IMG/VR virus record: IMGVR_UViG_3300027749_000121
Span: 1 to 60,609 of that record
Direction: 5' to 3' (one strand)
Origin: a virus
DNA length: 60,609 nt
Shown piece by piece: positions 29,974 to 39,000 of the stretch; position 1 is the stretch's first letter; each line of letters starts with the position of its first letter. The translations under genes and the position numbers were made by a program. The notes under the pieces are model-generated. The model made no database searches. It was not told the DNA's origin and was given only the letters and a program-made list of their open reading frames with translations.

Positions 29974-32868
29974 ATGACTCCGCTTGAGTTTTTAGCGGTC
30001 GTTCTGCCGCCGCCAGAATTTGGTCGGTATTGCGTAGCAGAACTTACAAAGAAGGAGCATGCCTTCGTGCATACTCTGGAAGAGACCACCGCGCCAATCA
30101 AACGTTGGCATGACAGCAAGTTCGACATTTACTTTGCCTTGGCTACATTCGGCGACGAGGACAATCGTCTGGCCGTAAACGCTAGGTACGTGAAGTCCCT
30201 GTTCATCGACATGGATGGCTACGTTTCAAAGAAAGATGCCGCGCTTGCACTTCACGCGTTCTTGGAGAATACAGGACTTCATGCTTTTGGTACGCCCTAT
30301 GTCGTAGCGTCTGGTGGTGGTTTGCACTGCTACTGGCCTTTGACCGAGGCTGTGCCTATCGACGCATGGAAACCTGTTGCTGAGAACTTCAAGCGCCTGT
30401 GCAAACAGGAAGGCTTAGCTATCGACATGACTGTGACGGCTGATGCCGCCCGAGTACTGCGTGTGCCTGACACCACCAACTTCAAGAAGAAATACGCGAC
30501 ACCGCGCCCCGTGCGCATACTGTCTGACGGTGACACCTTTGAGTTTGACATGCTTGCCGAGCACATCAGGAACAAGTTGGTGGGGTCTGTGTATGAGACG
30601 CAAGCTGCGCCCAAGCTAGACTTGGCTGGAACCCGTCCGTCTGGGGCTTCTGCTCCATCCGCGACCAGTGTCAAACTCTTTGAAAACAGCATCACCAAGT
30701 TCAAACCAATTTGGTTGGCTACGCAAAATTCAAGGGGGTGCGGCCAGCTTGCGCACTACGTTGAACACGCAACCGAAGAAGGCATGGAGCCGATCTGGCG
30801 CGGCTTGTTGTCATGGACTAAGGTCTGTGAGGACGGCAACAAGGCGGCGGTGTGGCTGAGCAAGATGCACCCATATGAGCCTGAGCGCATGAACCAAAAG
30901 CTTCAGAGTATCAAAGGCCCCTATCCCTGTATCAAGATGGATAGCGAGAACCCCGGCGTGTGCCCAACATGCGCGCATTGGGGCAAGATCACCAACCCAC
31001 TGATCCTAGGTCGTGAGTTGGCGGTTGAGGTCGAGGAGAAAGAAATCGAGGTGAAGCTTTCGAGTGACAGTCCCGTCACGGAGAAAGAAGTCATCAAGGT
31101 CATGCGCCCAACACCGCCACGCGGCTACTCCTATGGAGCCAACGGCGGCACGTTCATGGAGCGCACAGTAGAAGACGATGATGGCGCCAAGTCCAAGAAG
31201 CAGGTCATGTTGCTACCTTACGAACTGTTTGTTGTTGACATCCTCAACAGCAACGGGGATCACACAGTACACCTGATAGCGCTCAAGCCTGATGGTGCAG
31301 TGAACATAACCATGCCTCAAAGGGCGGTGGTTAGCAAAGACGAAACAGTAAAAGCTTTGGCTAGCCAAAACATTGTGGCGGCCTTCGGTCAAGGCAACGA
31401 TAAAAACCTATCTGAATATATAAGGGCATGTGTGGAAGAAGCTAGCACAAACAAACCAGCGATCAAGGTTCCCGACAGCTACGGATGGCAGGCCGACAAC
31501 ACGTACGTGTACGCGGGTCGTATCTTTAGCAAGGGCAAACCTCCAGTCAAAGTCCCGATGCCGGGGCTTGAGAACATCACAGTAAACACCGAACCCAAGG
31601 GAACCATAGAGGCTTGGCGCGACTTCATGAATATGTTGATCGCCAAGAAGATGTGGGGGCACATAGCCGTAATCCTTGCCGGTGCTGGCGCACCATTCAT
31701 GCGCTTTACAGGCATCTACGGGATGACATACCACTGCGCTAGTACCGAATCTGGTACGGGCAAGACGTTGGCTCTCGAAGCTGCCGCTTCAGTATGGGGA
31801 CACCCAACGCACTACCGCACAGGCAAGAGCACTTCTCCTGTCGCTATGCAGCAACGCCTAGGCTTGCTCAACAGCCATCCGCTTATCACGGATGAGATCA
31901 CCGCCAAGAACAGAGCCGCCCCCGAATGGTTGCCTGAGTTTCTCTTGGACATGACCGAGGGTAGGGGCAAGGAGCGTATGGAGTCTGGCTCCAACAAGGA
32001 ACGCTTGAACCTCTCTACATGGATGACTGCATGTTTGATGTCATCTAACACGCACGTTGTGGACTACCTAACTGGTGGACGCGACCACTCATCTGAAGGC
32101 GAGCTTCGCCGTCTGCTTGAGTTCACCTTCGAAGAAGAACTGTCATGGGCTCCCCATGAGATTGAGATCATCAAGTCTTTGCAACACAACTATGGCGTGG
32201 CTGGCTACAAGCAGGTCGAGTACATGGTGGAGCATGCTGATGAGTTCCCTACATCTGTGCGTGAGTCGGTTGCCGCCATGTACACAGAGTTCAACGCTAC
32301 CAACGATGAGCGCTTCTGGATGGCAGGCATCGGAACCGCAGTGCAGGCACGCAATGTTTTCAAAGCGGCTGGCATTGTGGAGATCCCCCTGCGCCCTGTC
32401 TTAAACGCTTTTAAGAAGGTAGTGCAGACCATGCGTGCCAGTATGAAGAACAGTGTCCGCACTGCTGAAGACATACTTAACGCGTACACCCGTGAGAGTT
32501 ATGGCAGCTTTGTCGTTGTGCGTCCTAGCACTGGCGGCTTGATGGCAGAACTCGGTAGCGGCCAAGTCATTGACCAGACCATCACACGCAACAAGATTCT
32601 TGGACGTGTGGAGCATGGCATCACTGCCGGTTATGTTGACTACTTCATTGAGGAACAACTGCTCAAATCGTATTGCGCTTCGACAAGTTTCGGTTACGCT
32701 TCATTCAAGCGCCAGCTTGAGGATCAATTCCCAATCGAGTACTTAAAGAAGAACATGACCGCCAAGACCAAGGGGCCACCAATGCGTGTTACTGTGATGC
32801 GTGTTAGACGTAAGATGGACGAAGTCGATGAAACTCTCCTTAATCCGGTTCCCTTGGGAGACGACTGA
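29974..32868 (+). CDS. Primase-polymerase and helicase fusion
   Basis: The 964-residue protein is the likely replication primase and helicase. The N-terminal archaeo-eukaryotic primase (PrimPol) domain has LFIDMDGY around 77, SGGGLHCYW around 111 and RVLRVPDTTNFKKK around 160. A zinc-like knuckle (CPTCAHW) follows around 330. The C-terminal half is an AAA-type ATPase of DUF927 kind, with Walker A STESGTGKT around 590 and a Walker B-like LITDEIT around 636. Such fusions make primers and unwind the fork. It is the last large plus-strand gene. Confidence 0.85.
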   Translation: MTPLEFLAVVLPPPEFGRYCVAELTKKEHAFVHTLEETTAPIKRWHDSKFDIYFALATFGDEDNRLAVNARYVKSLFIDMDGYVSKKDAALALHAFLENTGLHAFGTPYVVASGGGLHCYWPLTEAVPIDAWKPVAENFKRLCKQEGLAIDMTVTADAARVLRVPDTTNFKKKYATPRPVRILSDGDTFEFDMLAEHIRNKLVGSVYETQAAPKLDLAGTRPSGASAPSATSVKLFENSITKFKPIWLATQNSRGCGQLAHYVEHATEEGMEPIWRGLLSWTKVCEDGNKAAVWLSKMHPYEPERMNQKLQSIKGPYPCIKMDSENPGVCPTCAHWGKITNPLILGRELAVEVEEKEIEVKLSSDSPVTEKEVIKVMRPTPPRGYSYGANGGTFMERTVEDDDGAKSKKQVMLLPYELFVVDILNSNGDHTVHLIALKPDGAVNITMPQRAVVSKDETVKALASQNIVAAFGQGNDKNLSEYIRACVEEASTNKPAIKVPDSYGWQADNTYVYAGRIFSKGKPPVKVPMPGLENITVNTEPKGTIEAWRDFMNMLIAKKMWGHIAVILAGAGAPFMRFTGIYGMTYHCASTESGTGKTLALEAAASVWGHPTHYRTGKSTSPVAMQQRLGLLNSHPLITDEITAKNRAAPEWLPEFLLDMTEGRGKERMESGSNKERLNLSTWMTACLMSSNTHVVDYLTGGRDHSSEGELRRLLEFTFEEELSWAPHEIEIIKSLQHNYGVAGYKQVEYMVEHADEFPTSVRESVAAMYTEFNATNDERFWMAGIGTAVQARNVFKAAGIVEIPLRPVLNAFKKVVQTMRASMKNSVRTAEDILNAYTRESYGSFVVVRPSTGGLMAELGSGQVIDQTITRNKILGRVEHGITAGYVDYFIEEQLLKSYCASTSFGYASFKRQLEDQFPIEYLKKNMTAKTKGPPMRVTVMRVRRKMDEVDETLLNPVPLGDD

Positions 32869-33058
32869 AAGAGGTCAGGGGTTCTTCATCCCCTGCCTCG
32901 ATCCTGATAGTGTTCGTGAACTAGGGCTGCGCAAGGCAGTCCTTTGCCGCGTACTAGATGCCCGTGCTAAGACGGGCATCTACGAAGGCTTTACTGGGGT
33001 CTTTTTCTTTCGGTTGCCCGATAGAAAGCCTCGGCCTCTCGATTCTGCGCCGCCTTGA
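32828..33058 (+). CDS. Small conserved protein at the convergent junction
   Basis: I use ATG 32828, inside the primase end in another frame, in preference to 32801. The 76-residue protein starts MKLSLIRFPWETTERGQGFF and continues with PCLDPDSVRELGLRKA, which I recognise as a phage small-protein pattern of unknown function. The end overlaps the stop region of the convergent giant gene by 68 bases, so the same DNA codes on both strands. Confidence 0.6.
   Translation: MKLSLIRFPWETTERGQGFFIPCLDPDSVRELGLRKAVLCRVLDARAKTGIYEGFTGVFFFRLPDRKPRPLDSAPP
32955..32982. terminator. Strong hairpin at the convergent gene junction
   Basis: An 11-bp perfect stem (TAGATGCCCGT with its mirror) and a 6-base loop lie within the coding sequence of the small protein 32828-33058, just after the end of the minus-strand giant gene. 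There is no T-run directly after it on either strand, so it may slow or process convergent transcripts rather than terminate fully. Confidence 0.5.
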
Positions 33059-36000
33059 TGCGTGCGATCAGCTCATCTTTACGCTCTGTTGAGAGCCTAG
33101 AGTCAGCGCGTATCGTACGTTCATCGGTGAACATCTCCCCCATAGACTTCTTGAAGCCTCCAGCCATATCAGCTTGAGCCAACAACGCCGCATACTCCTG
33201 CGCCCATGCCTTGGCTTCAGCTTTCTTACCTCGGCTTGCCAAATCCTCATAGCCCTTTTGCGCTTGCACCACTTCGTCCATGCGGTTGTATGCGCGGTCG
33301 ACTATGAAGCGGCCATCGGCTGACTGGAACAACCCTCCGAAGAACGGCGTCTTGCTAGCTGACGAAGAGGCTTTCGCGCCTTCTGTCGACGAGCGCAGGG
33401 CTGGGTCTAGCATGTGCAACGCTGACAGTCCCAAGGAGCTTGTGTAGCTACGCACAAAGTGCTCGATCATCAGAGGCGACACGCCAACGGCTCCGGTTAA
33501 CGATCCCAAAGTTTTGGCCGCCTCGGTCGTTTCTTCGCGGTAGCGCATAGCCGCTGGCAACTCTTTCTCCCTTGCCGATTCGATCGGGCCATATGGTGTA
33601 GCGCCAATAGAAGCTTCGATGAACGGCTTGCCGGCCACAGGCACAACTCCGGGTGCGGACTGCCAGAGCAACATGCCCAAACCTTTGATAGCTTCTTTGG
33701 CCTTGGTATCGCGCCTCGCCACATCAAGGATAGCTTCGGGCAACGCTTTGAACAAGATACCTACCTCATACGGAATCGGTATTTTGAGAGGGTCTTTGAC
33801 GCCCGGAATGTGCACAAACCAATTGCCGTACTTAACTTCGGGCGGCATTTTGCGGTAGTCCTCGTCGTCTTCCATCATCAGAGCGTACGACAGCGTTCCA
33901 GCCATCAACAAAATGCCACGCATTTTAATCTTGCGCTGGATTTCCAAACGCTCTGAGAAAGGCATATCGCCCTTGAATGAACGATACAGCACGTCCAAGC
34001 CTTGAATCTGCGCATTGAAGAACGGAATCAGCGTGTTCATTACTTGAATGCTTGGCGACAGTCCACGGCGGCCAAAGTTTTGAGACTCCATCGCACGAAA
34101 CTGAGAGCGTGCTTCTGACAAACCTTTTTTTATGGAATCTTCATATATAGTTACGCGGGTAGCCGCGTCAGACTGAAGCGCAAAAGTATCTAGCATGCCA
34201 AGCATCTTGTCCCACTTACCGCGACCTGTGCTGATGTCTTGCAAAAACTTTTGCATATCTTTTTCGTCGCCTGTGTACACGTTGCTACTGACAACAAGCC
34301 CACGCATTAACGCTTCTTCCGAAGGGCTACGGCCAACCCGCATTTTAATCAGGGCTGTTAGCGCGTTAAGCACAGGCACGCCATCCACACCGCCTACGAT
34401 AGCCGCATTAAGCGGGTCACGAATTAGCTGACGAACAGGATACGCTGGGCCACGGGTCACAAATTTACGAACCCAGTTTGCTGGAATGCCCATCATGCGT
34501 ACGATCTCTGGGATGGTAGTCTTGATACCTTCCATGCCTTTGACAATTAGGTGGGCAGGAATACCAAAGGTATCAGAGTCAATCACAGCAAAGTGGTCAT
34601 CACCATCAACCTTGTAGCGCACTACGTCAGCGCCTGCTGGGCCGCTTCCTTTGCCGATCTTGGATGCAAAACCTGCCTTGTACATTGCGTCAGAAGTACT
34701 GTGCGTAGCTTGATTCTTTAAACCGGCACGGGACAGCATGAACGTGTTTTGAACAGCACTGGTCAAAATTGGCAATATGGTTTTTTCGTCGCCCAACATG
34801 CGTTGCAAGTCTGGGTTTTCTTTAATGTTGCCAATACGAATGCTGTGTTCTTTGTCAGTAAACAGCTTGACTTCGTTGTTCTCAATACGATAGAACGGAA
34901 TAAACGGCGTCTTTTTCAGCCGCTCGCCCTCTTGTTTAGATATAAATCCGCACTGAACAATAAAGTCTATAAGGCCATTGTTGTACTGTTTGTACACCGC
35001 CTTGGCCGCATCAATGTGTTTCTTAGCTTCAGGGTTTGCCGCCAATGTGGCTTTGTCTTTAAGGTACTCAGCTTTAGCCGCCGCAGGATCAGAAGACAAC
35101 AAGCGTGACCAGCCGTTGGGCGTAGCTTCCGCACGCTCACCAGCAACTTGAACTGTCAGGATGCGCTCAGCATCGGCACCTAATCCGGCTTTAGAAGCGT
35201 CTTCTATATGCTTGGACATATCCACAAGGTTAGGGCCAGTAGATGCTTGGTAACGGTACTCTTTACCAAACGCAGTATTTTCAGATACGATTGATATCGG
35301 GCCACTGTTAATAAATTGCCCCGCGGCTTGCGTAGTCTTATCAGCTAAACGCAGGAAATACTGCGTTTGGAAAGCCTCTGTAGAAGACAACTTACCAGCG
35401 CCTTCACCAGCCACAATAGCCGCATCTGCTGCAGCTAAGCTATCAATTAACTGTACGCGTCCACCAAGGCCAAACAAGTTTGCTTTGAGCGAATCTAATT
35501 TGTTGGCTTCTTGGCCAACAATAACTGAGCTAACTGCTGGCGCTTTGGTGCGGAAGACGGATGCCGTGTTGAGCTTGTCCACCATCTCAAACTTCTGTGC
35601 AGGCATGTACAGCGCTTCAATGTTCTTGGTAGCTACATCAGTAGTCAACTGACCTGTCTTGAAGCCAATTAAACGCAAGACGGCTTTGAAGAAGCGTGTC
35701 AACATGTTGCCGCCAAACCAAGGCTTTTCATTGATGCGGTCACGGAAGTCTTTATTAGACTGCACCTCAGACGCAAACTCAGCTACGTTGGTCAGGCCGT
35801 ACTCATTAACCAACGCCTTGTCTTTTTTCAGTTGGTTGAACATGGCGTTCAACTCATTACGCGCCGCAAGCTGGTCTTTAGTTAGATCGGTTGCAGGCAT
35901 TACCAAACCGCGCAGTGATGCGGCGTGGGTCACTTCGTGGATCAGGTTTTCTTCTGTCAACTCTCCGGGTCTAAACGACACAGTGTTGGTCACGTTGTTG

Positions 36001-39000
36001 TAGAACGCAGGCACGGGAACGCCATTAGCATCAACCAAATTAGGATCAATGACTACCTTGGTGCGAAGCAACATGTCAACCACGTTTTTGGCGTTCTGGC
36101 GAATGAACTCGGTCTGTCCGTTCTCAGCCACATCATTGACAGCATCAAGTAAGCGCCCATCTGCAATGGCTTCTTTAGCCGTGTCAGATAACTGAGCCTG
36201 CTCCATCTCCGTGTACTGCGTTGCAGCACCTTGGATTGGGCCTTCTTCGTCAATCTCTGGCAGTGTGGCGGCTTCTTGCTTGGCAGTAGCGGCATCGATT
36301 GCCGCTTCGACTTCTGCTTGCGATCCGCCTTTGAGGGCTTTAGATGCACGAATATCACGCGCATTTTTGTATACTTCTTCTGCCGCATCGCTACGCTGGT
36401 TAGCAAGGTCAAGGGCGTCTTGTGCCAACTCCTTGGTTGCAGGGGTCTTGGCTTCGTCAAAATCTTTCTGAGCTTTTTCAAGATCAATCACTGACTGACG
36501 ATAGCGCTCACGGGCCGCAATAATTTCAATCGTTGGGCCTTGACCCAACAGGCGCTTGCCTTCAGCCAACTGCTTGGCAACTTGGTCTTCAGTCAAACCT
36601 TCGGTGGCCTCTGCGTAAGCAGTCTCCAACTTAGCGCGGCTGGCATCAGTAGCGCCATCTAAACGAGCTTTCGCTGTAAACAAATGAACTGCGTTGGCAG
36701 CTTCTTGTGACAAGCCGTCGGCTCTAAGTTTAATAACCCCGGCTTGGCGTACACGTTTAGCGCCAGCCAAGTTACGAACCACGGGGCCTTCTTTACGGGC
36801 AGGTAACCGCATACCTTCCGCAGCCGCTGGTTGTGGTGCATTAGGCTGTTCTACATCACGTTCCACAATAGGCGCTGATGCGTAAATGGTGTCGATATTG
36901 GACTCAATCTGGTTGTACTCGGTTTGATACTTTTCAATATCCGCTGTGTTGTTTGTCAACCTAGCCTTACCCAAGTTAGTATCTGCGGCAGCTAAATTTT
37001 TCTTAAGCTTGTTAAGTTCTGCCGTCATTGCTGGGCCAGAAGTGTCTCTTGTAAAGCGACGTACGTCATAGCCTGTGCCAGACATGGCTTTTTCAAGGCG
37101 ATCTTTTTCTACCTTGGCAGCGTCCAGTGCTTTGCGTTGTTCTCCAGCGCCAGCATTTCTTTCGGCCTGCAACTTGCGTTCTTCTTCACGCGCTTTGGTT
37201 TCTGCTTCTGCACGCGCTTTTTCAGCTTTAGCGGCTGTAGCTTTGGCTTCTTCAATTTGTTTGACCAAAGGAGACTCTTGGTTCAAAGCTTTAGCCAAAC
37301 GAGCGCTGGTGTTTACAAACGCTTCACGCAAATCCTCACCCATCAACTTGTTTAAAGTCAAATTATCTCGACGTGCGGCCAAGTAAACCAGTTCAGCAGC
37401 CTGTGTCTTAGGTAGAAGTTTGTCAGTCGCACTAGAGGCGCGAGTCATAGCACTGTCTAAGCGGCCAAACTCAAGACCAGAAGCCATAGAAGGCAGGTTA
37501 TCTATTCCTCTGCGAGCCGCCTCATATGCTTCCTGTGACGCATCGCTAACTTTCTTAGCTGCGTTGTATTCACTACGAGCGTCTTTTTCGGCAAAATCAA
37601 CAGTAGCCGCGTAGTCTCTTGGCAACGGCCCTTTCATTTTGGCTATTACAGGAGACAGCGCTTTCTGCTTATCAGACCCGCGCTCTTGCAGCACTGCGTC
37701 AATTTTTGCCAACTCATCGTCAATTGCTTTAACGTTTTCTTCAGAAAACGCGCCTTTAACAAGAGGCTCAAGCTCCTGTATGACTAGTTGTTGTTGTCTA
37801 ATTTCTTGTGTAACACCCGACTCGGATAACTTGCCACGAGCAGATGTAAGCTCTCTGCCAGACATACGCGCAATTTCAGTTGCCCTTGACAGCGCCTTCT
37901 GCGCTTTAACGACTTCTGGCACTTTGGCCACAGGTGCAACGGATTGCTTTTTGATATCCCAGCTTTCAGCTTTCTTAGGCTTGGTAAGAATTCTGTCCTT
38001 AACATTCTTAAACTCACGAGTTTCACCGGCTTTTAAACGCTCGGCTTCAGTTTGGCCGGCAGGAGCTTTTGTAACAGCGCCTTGTTGCTGTTCCTGCATA
38101 CGCTGGCGGCGTTCTAAATCAATCAGTGCAGCTTCAGCTTTGGGCACCGCACGTTGGGCTTGCTCCAATTCTTTTTGAATTGCTTTTAGATCGGCTTGAC
38201 CTTGTTCAGTCAAATCTGCCAGCATGTCAAAGTAGCGTGAGTTTTGTTCGCGTGCTGCGTAATCTGCTACAGCTCTATCTAATAAAAAGCTGTTAGGAAA
38301 ATCTCTACGCTCTGCCTGATATTGTTTGACTTCATTCCGTAACCTAGTGGCCAGTTCACGGAAGTATTGAGGGTTGTCTTGCAACGCCTCTGTGTTGCGC
38401 ATAGCTTTCTTTAGTTCTTCAACCCTAGTCTCTGCCGCCACAAACGCAGTGCGCGCATCTGTCAGTTCTTCGGGCGTAATCTCACGCAGTGTAGGCGCAA
38501 GGCGCTGTGGCTGAATGCCGGGCAACTCTCGTTGACCTGTAACTGCGGTTGTTTCTTCTTCAGTTCCAGCGGCAATCTTTGCCTTCAAGTCATCACGAGC
38601 TTTCTGCAACTGTGCGCGGATGTTGCCTCTCTCGGACTCAACAGTCAGACCTTTAAGCTGGCGCTCAATGTTGCCAAGCTGCTGTTGCATCTCAGCCATC
38701 TCTGGCGTAACTTCTTGGGCTTGTTTGTTAGCTTCTGCAATAGCGGGACGTGCAGTACGCAACTTTCTTAACTCATCGCCGAGGTCTTTACGGCGGTCTT
38801 TAAGTTCTGCCAACGCAGCCATCTTGGCTTCGTCTGTGGGCCGGCCAGCTTTTTGGACACGCTCATTTACAAGACGCAACTCACGCGTAACTTCATCAAT
38901 ACGGTTAGCCGCACCCTCTACACGTTCAATAGGAAGCTGACGGCCTGCTTTAGATACTTCACGCTCTTCTGCGATGACTTGGCTGTAACGATCAATTACG

